A stretch of DNA of 64,000 bases. Source: Arcticibacter eurypsychrophilus. GTDB taxonomy: Bacteria; Bacteroidota; Bacteroidia; Sphingobacteriales; Sphingobacteriaceae. The notes beneath the pieces are model-generated. The model had not been told where the DNA came from. It worked only from the letters and a program-made list of their open reading frames with translations, and made no database searches. The stretch covers positions 22,140 to 86,139 of the forward strand of contig NZ_MDFN01000021.1 of assembly GCF_001730525.1 (NCBI RefSeq), in the 5' to 3' direction. Made by a program: the position numbers and the translations under genes. This document shows, one piece after another, positions 36,808 to 45,741 of this stretch (position 1 is its first letter; every line of letters begins with the position of its first letter).

Positions 36808-38715
36808 TTAAGCTATAGGTGTTTCTGTAATTTTACTTTCTAAAGGATATTGAATCAAATCAATATAGTCTGTAAGTGTACCATCATTTAAACAAGTTTC
36901 AATGATCTTTCTTCCTAAAGGATGTAAGTCGGGAACTAAATATTGATTTAAAGTCTCTTTGAAGAAATCAGTCAAAAGTTTAGCACCTGCATCATAACCT
37001 TCAATACCATTATCTTTTTGTAACTCAACCTGTAAAAAATGTTTAGGGATTACCTGACCATCGATCTTCAAAGACTCAAGTGCATAACCTAATAGTGGAG
37101 ATCTAGCAGGAACCATCGGTTCTTTTTTGAAACTTACATTACCTCTTAGTGAAATGTATTCCCTTGCAATCCATTGTCCCATGAACCCAACTTCGTAAGC
37201 ACCAATATGTTGATTAGGAATTAGAATATAACGGGTTAATGGAGTGTTCAGGATTTGCTCTAACAACAAGTTGGCTTGATCAACGCGACGTCCGGTACAA
37301 AATGGCCAGTAAGAACCTACGCCCTCACTAATCATACCTTCAGCACTTACGATACTTGGGTTAGCATGTCCACGTGGAGCAACAAGTCTCCAGATCCAAG
37401 CCAAAGCAGGAGGTAAAACGTGGAAGATTCCAATAATACCATAATTAGGATTTTCCCGTGTACTAGGAGGACATCTTATTCCAAAGCTACGGATATCCAC
37501 TTCAACTGGTTCATCAACAGTATTTGGAACAAATTTCCTTGGTAAGATTACTCTTGGATTAGTACAAGGTTTTCCAGGTGCATCCAGTGTATGTTCCCAA
37601 ATTAAACAGGTAGCATCAGGTTTTCCATCTATGTTAAAAAACACCAATGGTTCCTTAGGATGTATGGTTGCACGCTCTATGGCAGGGTCAGTACCATATT
37701 GGGTAATGTGATTGATCCGTAAGAACCAGCCATGTTCAGCATCTTTTATTACGAGCTTCTTTCCGTTTTGAAAACTTGGAAGAGCAATTGCCATATCATC
37801 AGTAACAGGTTGTAGTTCGGATGAGTCTTTAATGTCCAGGTAATATTTCTCGTTACTTTTAATGTTAGTACCCAGTAGTACTCTGCCATCTTGTTCTCTT
37901 TGTATGGCACCTGTCATTTCACTTTTCCCGCTTCCACTAGCACCTTCGTGCATGATCGTGAATACGTTTTCATAGGGTGTGGTGATTTTTACAGCAGAGG
38001 CATGAAGTGTTGTCCATCCCTCCTCTTCGCCTATATCAAGCAATACGGCATAGATGCCTTTTTTAGCACTTGGTCCGGGATATAGATTGTATGCAAACAT
38101 TTCATGCATTTTATCTAACCTGTTATGAACAACTACTTGTTTTCCATTAAAGTGCGTATGTCTAAATGGTGGTGCAAGATAAATAACTGCACGTGGAGTG
38201 AAATCCTGAGGTATTTTACTTCTTGGTATAAATCCCTGTAAATCTGCTAAACCTGCAGCAAAGAAACCTGCATTAGCCGGAGCAACAAGTAAAGATGGAT
38301 AGCCTGTTTCATCGCCGCCTGACATAAAAGGAACAATGATTAGTTCGTCCTGTTCTTCGAGCCAATCGAAAGTCGCCTTACGTAAATCTGTGAACTCAGT
38401 GCCGTATTTATCTATAAATTTGGGTTTATCAGTGGGTCTGTGGTCCGCAATTACCATGCAATCAGGATCTCTTCTTCGCAGGTATGGATCAGCATAATTA
38501 ACTGATATTCCATTTTTGCAACGAATTACTGTAGCTTCCACAACTCGACCAATGCCAGGAGTATTGTATGCAACTTCAAAAGTATTTCCTTCAATTCTTC
38601 CTAGAGATAAATCACTAAGGTCCTCTCTGCTTTCTGCAAGGATAACTTCTTTGTTTTCCACAATCCGCTCGAGCTCTGGGGGTAGAATAAACTTTTTAAA
38701 TAAGGATTTTTCCAT
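36808..38715 (-). CDS. DUF4914 protein, PEP-carboxykinase-like P-loop enzyme of unknown function
   Basis: About 635 residues from the ATG at 38715; a GTG four codons earlier is in frame but very close to the predicted transcription start. The central part has a PEPCK-like kinase-1a loop, GASGSGKS (258-265), preceded by TIMHEG, and the later segment GKPCTNPRVILPRKF. N-terminal parts include DPDCMVIADHRPTDKPKF. It is longer than ATP-type PEPCK (about 540) and does not look like a normal PEPCK outside the nucleotide site. Cytosolic, probably a nucleotide-dependent kinase or carboxykinase-like enzyme; substrate not known. It is monocistronic with a good promoter and terminator. Confidence 0.8.
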   Translation of the reverse strand: MEKSLFKKFILPPELERIVENKEVILAESREDLSDLSLGRIEGNTFEVAYNTPGIGRVVEATVIRCKNGISVNYADPYLRRRDPDCMVIADHRPTDKPKFIDKYGTEFTDLRKATFDWLEEQDELIIVPFMSGGDETGYPSLLVAPANAGFFAAGLADLQGFIPRSKIPQDFTPRAVIYLAPPFRHTHFNGKQVVVHNRLDKMHEMFAYNLYPGPSAKKGIYAVLLDIGEEEGWTTLHASAVKITTPYENVFTIMHEGASGSGKSEMTGAIQREQDGRVLLGTNIKSNEKYYLDIKDSSELQPVTDDMAIALPSFQNGKKLVIKDAEHGWFLRINHITQYGTDPAIERATIHPKEPLVFFNIDGKPDATCLIWEHTLDAPGKPCTNPRVILPRKFVPNTVDEPVEVDIRSFGIRCPPSTRENPNYGIIGIFHVLPPALAWIWRLVAPRGHANPSIVSAEGMISEGVGSYWPFCTGRRVDQANLLLEQILNTPLTRYILIPNQHIGAYEVGFMGQWIAREYISLRGNVSFKKEPMVPARSPLLGYALESLKIDGQVIPKHFLQVELQKDNGIEGYDAGAKLLTDFFKETLNQYLVPDLHPLGRKIIETCLNDGTLTDYIDLIQYPLESKITETPIA

Positions 38716-38757
38716 ATGCTTTATCACAGGTTACTTAAACCACCATGATATATAATA

Positions 38758-38788
38758 CAAGTGTAACTATACTTTGCTGTTTAGCAAA
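38758..38788 (-). promoter_or_regulatory. Promoter of the DUF4914 gene (TTTG-N19-TACACTTG)
   Basis: On the minus strand TTTG (38788-38785) is followed by exactly 19 bases and TACACTTG (38765-38758), one mismatch from TAnnTTTG. This is the best complete Bacteroidota-type promoter in the window. It gives a leader of about 35 bases to the ATG at 38715. Confidence 0.65.
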
Positions 38789-39063
38789 TGACGCAGGTCA
38801 TTATTTAATGTAATATCAATGAGAAACTGCATTATTTTTAATAAATATTGCAATAGACCTAGCTCTTATATTACAAACATTTTAAATATTTGCTCTGTTA
38901 AGAAATAGGAATCTATTGTTCGTGGGGACTTTTTATTTAAAATTTATTTGATAATTGAATTTCTTTTAATTTGTAGGCTTTTAAGTAAAAGCATGACAAT
39001 ATTTAATGGAATGATTGGAAATTTAGTAGATTTAACCGTTTAAAGCGTGAATTTTTATTTTAT
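38789..39063. other. Divergent intergenic region between DUF4914 and SpmAB-like genes
   Basis: About 275 AT-rich bases with no supported coding frame. They must hold the start signals for the gene set beginning at 39064; several TTTG-like words occur but no convincing pair was chosen. Confidence 0.5.
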
Positions 39064-40296
39064 ATGGCTCTCAATTACGTTTGGATTGCTTTTTTTATAA
39101 TATCTTTTATTGTTGCACTGATTAAAATGATATTCTTTGGGGATACGACAGTTTTTACTCTCGTAATGAATGGAATGTTTGATAGTGCAAAAACAGGTGC
39201 TGAGATTTCGATAGGACTTATTGGGATCATGTCTTTTTGGCTTGGAATTCTTAAAATTGGTGAACGAGCAGGCATGATCAGCAAGTTTGCCAAAGCAGCA
39301 AGTCCTTTTTTTAGTAAGTTATTTCCGGGAATTCCCAAAGGTCACCCTGCTTCAGGATCGGTAATAATGAATTTTTCAGCAAACATGCTGGGATTGGATA
39401 ATGCGGCTACACCGATGGGACTAAAGGCAATGAAAGAGCTTCAGGAGCTTAACCCCGATAAGGATACTGCAAGTGATGCTCAAATCATGTTTCTAGTGTT
39501 GAATACAGCAGGATTAACTATTATACCCACTTCAGTCATTGCACTAAGGATGGCAAATGGTGCGGCTAATCCGGCGGACATATTTATTCCCTCTCTTATA
39601 GGTACGTTTATTTCATTTGTTTCAGGAATGATTGCAGTGGCTATATATCAAAAAATAAACCTTTTTAAGCTTCCTATTTTAACTTTTATCGGCGGGTTTA
39701 TTGCCTTAATGGCGGGATTATACTTTTGGCTTGGAGGCATGCCTCCAGCATTAATTCAAACGTATACGAGCCTGTTAGGAGGCATTGTCATCTTTTCTAT
39801 TATCGCTTTATTTATAGGATATGGAGCGATTAAAAAGATTAATGTATATGAATCTTTTATTGATGGTGCGAAAGAGGGATTTACAACATCGGTGATGATC
39901 ATTCCTTTTTTAATTGCTATTCTGGTTGCTATCAGTGCGTTCAGGTCTACAGGGTGTATGGATTATCTGGTCAACAGTATTGGTACTGTTGTAGCAGCTT
40001 GTGGTTTGGATACTGCTTTTGTTCCTGCCCTTCCTGTAGGAATCATGAAATCATTGAGTGGCAGTGGTGCCCGTGGTCTTATGGTAGATGTGATGACTAC
40101 ATATGGTCCGGATTCATTTCAAGGACGCCTGGCTAGTATTATTCAGGGCTCTACTGAAACTACTTTTTATGTTCTTGCCGTATACTTTGGATCTGTGGAC
40201 ATTAAAAGGCCCAGATATGCGCTTGCATGTGGATTGATTGCCGATTTAGTAGGACTTATAGCCGCTATAATAATCGGCTATATATTTTTTAAATAG
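39064..40296 (+). CDS. Nucleoside-recognition (Gate) domain membrane protein, SpmA-SpmB fusion type
   Basis: The protein has 410 residues and about eight to ten transmembrane helices. Two Gate (nucleoside recognition) domains are joined: the first half resembles SpmA (FWLGILKIGERAGMISKFAKAASPFFSKLFP, SANMLGLDNAATPMGLKAM) and the second SpmB (IPFLIAILVAISAFRSTGCMDYL, SLSGSGARGLMVDVM, IIQGSTETTFYVLAVYFG). In Bacillus the two separate proteins help spore-core dehydration; in non-sporulating Bacteroidota the fusion has no settled function, probably transport. It starts a four-gene run with gaps of 27, 21 and -1 bases. Confidence 0.83.
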   Translation: MALNYVWIAFFIISFIVALIKMIFFGDTTVFTLVMNGMFDSAKTGAEISIGLIGIMSFWLGILKIGERAGMISKFAKAASPFFSKLFPGIPKGHPASGSVIMNFSANMLGLDNAATPMGLKAMKELQELNPDKDTASDAQIMFLVLNTAGLTIIPTSVIALRMANGAANPADIFIPSLIGTFISFVSGMIAVAIYQKINLFKLPILTFIGGFIALMAGLYFWLGGMPPALIQTYTSLLGGIVIFSIIALFIGYGAIKKINVYESFIDGAKEGFTTSVMIIPFLIAILVAISAFRSTGCMDYLVNSIGTVVAACGLDTAFVPALPVGIMKSLSGSGARGLMVDVMTTYGPDSFQGRLASIIQGSTETTFYVLAVYFGSVDIKRPRYALACGLIADLVGLIAAIIIGYIFFK

Positions 40297-40323
40297 ACCT
40301 TACTCATATAAATAGATTAAATT

Positions 40324-40713
40324 ATGTCTCAAAAAACGATTGCTCTTATTGCTCATGATGGTAAAAAGGATGAAATGGTAGCTTTTGTTACAGCATATCA
40401 TGATATTTTAAAACCAATGAACCTGTTTGCTACTGGAACTACGGGATCAAGAATTCAGGCAACTGGATTAGATGTGACCCGAAAATTAAGCGGTCCGGCT
40501 GGTGGTGATGCTCAGATTGCAGCTATGGCTGCGGAAGGGAAATTGCATGCTATTATTTTTTTCAGAGACCCTTTAGGTATGCATCCACATGAGCCTGATA
40601 TTCAAATGTTATTACGGGTTTGTGATGTACATAACGTTCCTTTGGCTACAAATCCGGCTTCAGCCCGATACCTTCTTCTTGGGATTATTGAAGAGAAAGA
40701 AAGCACACTTTAA
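40324..40713 (+). CDS. mgsA: Methylglyoxal synthase
   Basis: The protein has 129 residues, slightly shorter than the E. coli enzyme. The active site is complete: [21 protein letters not shown] (phosphate binding), [10 protein letters not shown] with the catalytic Asp62, FFRDP and HPHEPDI with His89 and Asp92. It turns dihydroxyacetone phosphate into methylglyoxal and phosphate, a bypass that frees phosphate when sugar phosphates build up. It follows the SpmAB-like gene after 27 bases. No glyoxalase gene is adjacent. Confidence 0.95.
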   Translation: MSQKTIALIAHDGKKDEMVAFVTAYHDILKPMNLFATGTTGSRIQATGLDVTRKLSGPAGGDAQIAAMAAEGKLHAIIFFRDPLGMHPHEPDIQMLLRVCDVHNVPLATNPASARYLLLGIIEEKESTL

Positions 40714-40734
40714 GGTGTGTATTAAATACTTAAA

Positions 40735-42759
40735 ATGAAAAAACTAGTTATAATGAGTTTTATTTTGGCATCTAATGCTACTATTGCTCAAGAGCGAATG
40801 ACTCCTGAATTGTTGTGGAGTTTAGGAAGGGTATCTGGTGAATTGGTATCAGATAACGGTGAAAGTGTCATTTATGGGGTAACTCATTTTGATATGGAGG
40901 AAAATAAAAGCAATAAAAAATTATATCGTATTCCTTTTTCTGGTGGACCTGCTGTTGAATTAAATACAGAAGATGGTGCCAAAAGTGTGATCGCTGTAGA
41001 TGATGTATCTGGAAAAATAACGTATTTGGATAAAGGGCAAATTTGGGTGATGAACAGTGATGGTAGCTCAAAATCTCAGCTTACCAATTCTGAATCAGAG
41101 TTGAACAACCTCAGGATCTCTCCGGATGGCAAACATATCTTATTTTCAAAAGAAGTTTTGATTTCTAAAGTCCACAGTCCTGACCGTTATCCTGAACTGA
41201 AAAAGTCGAACGCTTACGTTTTTGACGATTTAAATTACAGGCACTGGGATACTTGGGAAGATGGTAAGTACCAGCATATTTTCGTTGCTGACTATGCTGA
41301 CGGTAAAATAGGTACTCCTCTTGATATTATGCCAAATGAGCCTTATGATTGTCCTCAAATGCCTTTTGGTGGATCTGAAGATGCAATATGGAGTCCGGAT
41401 AGCAAGTCGATTGTTTATGTATCGAAAAAGAAAGCGGGTAAGGAATATGCGGTAAGTACGAATACTGATTTATATGTTTATTCTATTTCGGCTGGTAATA
41501 CTGTGAATTTGACCCCGAATTTAAAGGGATATGATACTAGTCCGGAATTTAATAAAGATGGTTCCAGGATAAGCTGGCTGAGTATGTCGGAAGATGGGAA
41601 TGAATCGGATAAAAATGATCTTCTTGTTTATGATTTCAAAAGTAAAAGCACTGTTAATCTGACCAAGGATTGGGACGGTACGGTTGCTTCTTTCAAATGG
41701 GATTTAAAGGGAACAAAAATCTATTTTTTAGCCGCGATAAAGGGCACAGAACAGTTATTTGAAATAAGTCAGGTTACTGCAGCCTCGGCAAAGTCGTTAA
41801 AACAAGTAACGAAGGGGCAATTTGATATCACTTCAATCATCGGTCAATCTGCTAATCAGTTGGTATTGAGTCGTGAGGACATGAATCATGCATCAGAACT
41901 GTTTAAATTGAATCTGAAAACGGGTTCACTTTCAACTGTAACAACCGTTAATAAAGCGGTTTATGATAAATTGGCCATGGGCAAGGTTACCGAAAGGCAT
42001 ATTCGTACATCAGACAACAAAGATATGCTGGCTTGGGTGATCTATCCACCTGATTTTGATCCTTCTAAAAAGTATCCTACTTTGTTGTATTGTCAGGGTG
42101 GACCACAATCTGCTCTTAGTCAATTTTATTCTTTCCGGTGGAACTTTCAGTTGATGGCAGCAAACGGGTATATCATTATTGCTCCGAACCGAAGAGGGAT
42201 GCCGGGATATGGTGTAGAATGGAATAAACAAATTAGTGGAGACTGGGGCGGACAACCTATGCGCGATTATCTTGCTGCAATCGATGATATAGCAAAAGAA
42301 CCTTATGTAGATAAGGATAGATTAGGTGCTGTAGGTGCTAGTTATGGAGGATATTCGGTATACATGCTGGCTGGAATTCATGAAAAAAGATTTAAAACCT
42401 TTATAGCACATGACGGGCTTTTTGACTTAAGAAGCTGGTATGGAACGACGGAAGAGTTATGGTTCGCCAATAAGGATATAGGAGGTCCATACTGGGGCGC
42501 AAATGTACCCGATGGATATAAGAAATTCAGTCCCATTGAATATGCTGATAAGTGGAATACGCCTATTATGATTGTTCAGGGGGGGAAAGATTACAGAGTA
42601 CCAATTGAACAAGGGCTTGAGGCATTTCAGTTGGCTCAGCTTAAAGGGATTAAAAGTCGTTTGCTTTATTTGCCTGATGAAAATCATTGGGTAGTTAGCG
42701 CACAAAATGCGCTGGTATGGCAGACCGAGTTTTTTAAGTGGCTTAAAGAAACACTTTAA
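40735..42759 (+). CDS. S9 family peptidase (prolyl oligopeptidase-like), exported
   Basis: The protein has 674 residues. A signal peptide (LVIMSFILASNATIAQ, cleaved near residue 18) precedes a WD40-like/TolB-type beta-propeller (about 20-400, with repeated phrases such as LRISPDGKHILFS, IWSPDSKSIVYVS) and a C-terminal alpha/beta-hydrolase. The catalytic triad is Ser in GASYGGYSVYM, Asp in QGGKDYRVP and His in DENHWV. It trims short peptides in the periplasm or outside. The last base of its stop codon is the first base of the next ATG (TAATG), so translation is coupled. Confidence 0.93.
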   Translation: MKKLVIMSFILASNATIAQERMTPELLWSLGRVSGELVSDNGESVIYGVTHFDMEENKSNKKLYRIPFSGGPAVELNTEDGAKSVIAVDDVSGKITYLDKGQIWVMNSDGSSKSQLTNSESELNNLRISPDGKHILFSKEVLISKVHSPDRYPELKKSNAYVFDDLNYRHWDTWEDGKYQHIFVADYADGKIGTPLDIMPNEPYDCPQMPFGGSEDAIWSPDSKSIVYVSKKKAGKEYAVSTNTDLYVYSISAGNTVNLTPNLKGYDTSPEFNKDGSRISWLSMSEDGNESDKNDLLVYDFKSKSTVNLTKDWDGTVASFKWDLKGTKIYFLAAIKGTEQLFEISQVTAASAKSLKQVTKGQFDITSIIGQSANQLVLSREDMNHASELFKLNLKTGSLSTVTTVNKAVYDKLAMGKVTERHIRTSDNKDMLAWVIYPPDFDPSKKYPTLLYCQGGPQSALSQFYSFRWNFQLMAANGYIIIAPNRRGMPGYGVEWNKQISGDWGGQPMRDYLAAIDDIAKEPYVDKDRLGAVGASYGGYSVYMLAGIHEKRFKTFIAHDGLFDLRSWYGTTEELWFANKDIGGPYWGANVPDGYKKFSPIEYADKWNTPIMIVQGGKDYRVPIEQGLEAFQLAQLKGIKSRLLYLPDENHWVVSAQNALVWQTEFFKWLKETL

Positions 42760-43730
42760 TGAAAGCAGTAGTTATTACGAAACCAGGTGAGCCTGAGGTG
42801 TTACAGGTACTTGAAAGAGCAGTGCCTGTTTGTGCTGAAAATCAAGTTTTAATAAAGGTAGTTGCAGCTGGTATTAACTGGCCTGATGTGATGCAAAGGA
42901 AGGGACTTTACCCTGCTCCTCCAGGAGCGCCAGCTGACATTCCGGGAATGGAAGTTTCAGGTATTATTGAGTCTTGTGGATCGCAAGTGCAGAGATGGGT
43001 TGTCGGGGATGCGGTATGTGTGCTGTTAGTTGGTGGTGGCTACGCAGAATATGTGGTTGCCGACGCTGAGGTCTGTCTGCCTGTTCCAGATGGCTGGAGC
43101 TTTGATGAGGCAGCATCTTTACCTGAGACCGTGTTTACGGTGTGGCAGAATGTATTTCAACGTGGAAAACTTTCGGAAAATGATAGCTTTCTTGTTCATG
43201 GGGGGAGTAGTGGAATTGGAATTACCGCCATACAGTTGGCTGCCGCTATGGGTGCTAAGGTATATGCTACAGCCGGAACAGCGGAGAAATGTGCCTTTTG
43301 CGAACAACTTGGTGCTGAGCTTTGCGTCAATTACAAATTAGAGGACTTTGCTGTTGTGTTGAATCACCTGAAGTTTGATGTGATTCTGGATATGATCGGT
43401 GGTGATTATATGAGTAAAAATATAGGTTTAATGAATGATGACGGCCGGCTTGTTTTTATAAATGCGATGAAGGGATCGAAAGTAGAGATCGACATTATGC
43501 AGATTATGAAAAAGCGACTGATCATTACAGGAAGTACGCTACGAGGTAGGGACACTTCTTTCAAAGCGACTTTGGCGAAAGAGATAGAACTTAAAGTATG
43601 GCCTTTGCTTCGTGCCAGGACTTTCAGACCCGTTATCTTTGCGGTTTTTCCATTAGAAAAGGCGGCTGAAGCTCATGCTGTTTTGGAAAGTAGTAAACAT
43701 ATTGGTAAGGTAGTATTACGGGTTTCTTAA
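42759..43730 (+). CDS. NAD(P)H quinone oxidoreductase / zinc-free medium-chain dehydrogenase (PIG3-like)
   Basis: The protein has 323 residues. It shows MKAVVITKPGEPEVLQV and VKVVAAGINWPDVMQRKGLYP-type N-terminal domain residues, PGMEVSGIIE, VCLPVPDGWSFDEAASLPETVFTVW, and the cofactor loop VHGGSSGIGITAIQLAAAMGAKVYAT (positions about 140-165, read in parts). No structural or catalytic zinc ligands appear. Such enzymes reduce quinones with NADPH. Here it shares the stop/start junction with the peptidase gene. Confidence 0.9.
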   Translation: MKAVVITKPGEPEVLQVLERAVPVCAENQVLIKVVAAGINWPDVMQRKGLYPAPPGAPADIPGMEVSGIIESCGSQVQRWVVGDAVCVLLVGGGYAEYVVADAEVCLPVPDGWSFDEAASLPETVFTVWQNVFQRGKLSENDSFLVHGGSSGIGITAIQLAAAMGAKVYATAGTAEKCAFCEQLGAELCVNYKLEDFAVVLNHLKFDVILDMIGGDYMSKNIGLMNDDGRLVFINAMKGSKVEIDIMQIMKKRLIITGSTLRGRDTSFKATLAKEIELKVWPLLRARTFRPVIFAVFPLEKAAEAHAVLESSKHIGKVVLRVS

Positions 43731-43872
43731 CTTATTTGAGAGGGTGGTAAAAGCTTAACAGTAAGGAAGTAAGGATTTAACAAGGTGGTTTTATTTTTGA
43801 TAAAATATATGGCATATATTATGCGTTATTAAATTTATAAAAATAAATAAGACCTACGTTATTCTTAAAACT

Positions 43873-44409
43873 ATGTATCAGCAAACCATAGAGCGTTTTT
43901 GTAATCAACATAAAACCATTAAAAATTATATTGACGATCTTCCACCGGAAGCTATATACCGCAGGCTAAATCCTGATAAGTTTTCGATACATGAAACCAT
44001 TGCTTATTTAACGCGGTATCATCATGTGTTTATGAATAGGCTTCATAGCATCATGCAAGATATAAATCCCTATTTTCAGGTCTATAAGCCAGATCAGGAC
44101 CCTGAATTTAGATTTACCTGTGCGAAATCAACTGGCTCATTACTGCACGAAATGTATCGGGTGAGAGAGGAATTGTGTAGTTTTTTGCAAGCGATTCCAT
44201 CAGAAAATTTCTCCCGAATTGGGATTCACGAAGTTTTGGGTAGAATGACAATTGACCAATGGTCTGAGTTTTTTCTGCTTCACGAGTCAACTCAACTATT
44301 TAAAATCTTCAAATTAGCTGGATCATTCTGGTCCATGGAATCAACTCAGCATAGTAATGTCATCCATCTTCCGCTACTTTCAAATTATTTGGATGAACTG
44401 GCAGTGTAA
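43873..44409 (+). CDS. DinB-like helical protein, divergent
   Basis: The protein has 178 residues, predicted all helical. A DinB pattern is suggested by DKFSIHETIAYLTRYHHVFMNRL near residues 36-58 and WSEFFLLHESTQLFKIFKLAG near 136-156, with His at spaced positions, but the match is weaker than for the gene at 7039. Function unknown; family members bind divalent metal. It stands alone between the oxidoreductase and a small protein gene, each separated by more than 140 bases. Confidence 0.6.
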   Translation: MYQQTIERFCNQHKTIKNYIDDLPPEAIYRRLNPDKFSIHETIAYLTRYHHVFMNRLHSIMQDINPYFQVYKPDQDPEFRFTCAKSTGSLLHEMYRVREELCSFLQAIPSENFSRIGIHEVLGRMTIDQWSEFFLLHESTQLFKIFKLAGSFWSMESTQHSNVIHLPLLSNYLDELAV

Positions 44410-44601
44410 AGGTTTGTCCATTTTTTCGTACATTGTGTAAATTAGTGGACATTTATTTTACGTAAAGTAAAGATAATCACAGTTGTTGATAACATTATTT
44501 AGATTGAAAGTGTTATTTAAATATACCTTGATGATAGATTAATACTTTAAGCAAGCAGATATATTTTTGCTTGTTAATTTTAAATAATTAATAATATCGC
44601 C

Positions 44602-44796
44602 ATGAAAGTTAAATCAAAACATTTCAGATTCCTTAACGTGCAAAACGGGAACGTAATTGCGTATCTGACAGTGGATGACACTAAGGACGAGAATCAATTG
44701 AAGCGTTTTCTTGAAAGAGAGCGTTGTAAACTAGCAATCCAAAGACAGGATTACCTGGAAACCATGTATTGGGAAGAAATAAGAGACGCCAATTGA
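44602..44796 (+). CDS. Small hypothetical protein (64 residues)
   Basis: I do not recognise a family. It starts at an ATG after an AT-rich leader of 190 bases. The sequence is charged and balanced: a beta-like start (FRFLNVQNGNVIAYLTVDD), then a helical half rich in Lys/Arg/Glu (LKRFLERERCKLAIQRQDY) ending EEIRDAN. No signal peptide or membrane segment. It is convergent with prmC, five bases apart. The codon use looks like that of its neighbours, which supports a real gene. Confidence 0.55.
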   Translation: MKVKSKHFRFLNVQNGNVIAYLTVDDTKDENQLKRFLERERCKLAIQRQDYLETMYWEEIRDAN

Positions 44797-44801
44797 ATTG
44801 T

Positions 44802-45659
44802 TTAATCCTTCTGCGCTTTTATCATTCGATCTTTTCCTGAAATATCCTTTCTTAGCACTGCTGTGAAATTATACTGCTTCAATAATTGTATAGTTTCATC
44901 CCCCAGATGCTCATTAATTTCAAAAAACAACAGCCCCGTTGGTTTCATATACTGTACCGCAAATTGAATAATGCGACGGTAAAATAATAATGGATCTTCA
45001 TCTGTTACAAAAAGAGCAATGTGAGGTTCATTTTGAATGACATTCGCGTGCATGTAGCTTTTTTCTGATGATGTGATATAGGGTGGATTGCTTACAATTA
45101 TATCAAATGATTTAGGCTCAAACTTCATGTCGTTGTTTAGTATGTCACCTTTAATAAATTGAATATCAGTATTTAAAATAATTGAATTTTGCCTGGCAAT
45201 TTCCAGTGCTACATCTGAAATGTCAATTCCAATTATACTGCTGTGGGAATTTTTAATCTTTATGCTTATTGGAATACATCCGCTTCCGGTGCCTATATCT
45301 ACTAAATTGAAGTTACTTAGTTTACTGGATTGAATTTCCTTTAAAATCCAGTCTACCAGCTCTTCGGTTTCAGGGCGAGGTATCAAAACACCAGGTTTAA
45401 CGATGAAACGATGTCCATAAAAATCTGCAATCTGCAAAATATACTGTAAGGGGATGCCTTTCTTTAGCTCTTCCAGAATATGAAGAATTTCTGTATGATA
45501 ATCTGAAGAAATTATGGTTTGTTTATTCATCATAAGCTGCCCATAGCTTAGATGGCAGACTTCCTGAATAGCAATGGAAGCAAGGGCTTTGGACTCATTA
45601 TCCTCGTACATACCATTTAATGATTGAACAAAAATTGTTTCTATTTTCCCTATTTGCAT
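44802..45659 (-). CDS. prmC: Peptide chain release factor N5-glutamine methyltransferase
   Basis: The protein has 285 residues. It has an N-terminal helical domain, then PRPETEELVDWIL (the PrmC segment), motif I LVDIGTGSGCIPISIKI, and the catalytic NPPY in DIIVSNPPYITSSE, which binds the glutamine of the GGQ loop. It methylates release factors RF1 and RF2 in the cytosol. It is divergent from ribD over 82 bases. Confidence 0.95.
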   Translation of the reverse strand: MQIGKIETIFVQSLNGMYEDNESKALASIAIQEVCHLSYGQLMMNKQTIISSDYHTEILHILEELKKGIPLQYILQIADFYGHRFIVKPGVLIPRPETEELVDWILKEIQSSKLSNFNLVDIGTGSGCIPISIKIKNSHSSIIGIDISDVALEIARQNSIILNTDIQFIKGDILNNDMKFEPKSFDIIVSNPPYITSSEKSYMHANVIQNEPHIALFVTDEDPLLFYRRIIQFAVQYMKPTGLLFFEINEHLGDETIQLLKQYNFTAVLRKDISGKDRMIKAQKD

Positions 45660-45741
45660 ATCATGCGCAAAATAAAGGATTGTATTTTATTTAATCCTAT
45701 CTAATTGAATTATTAAGTTTGTTTTTCAAATAAAGCTGAAA

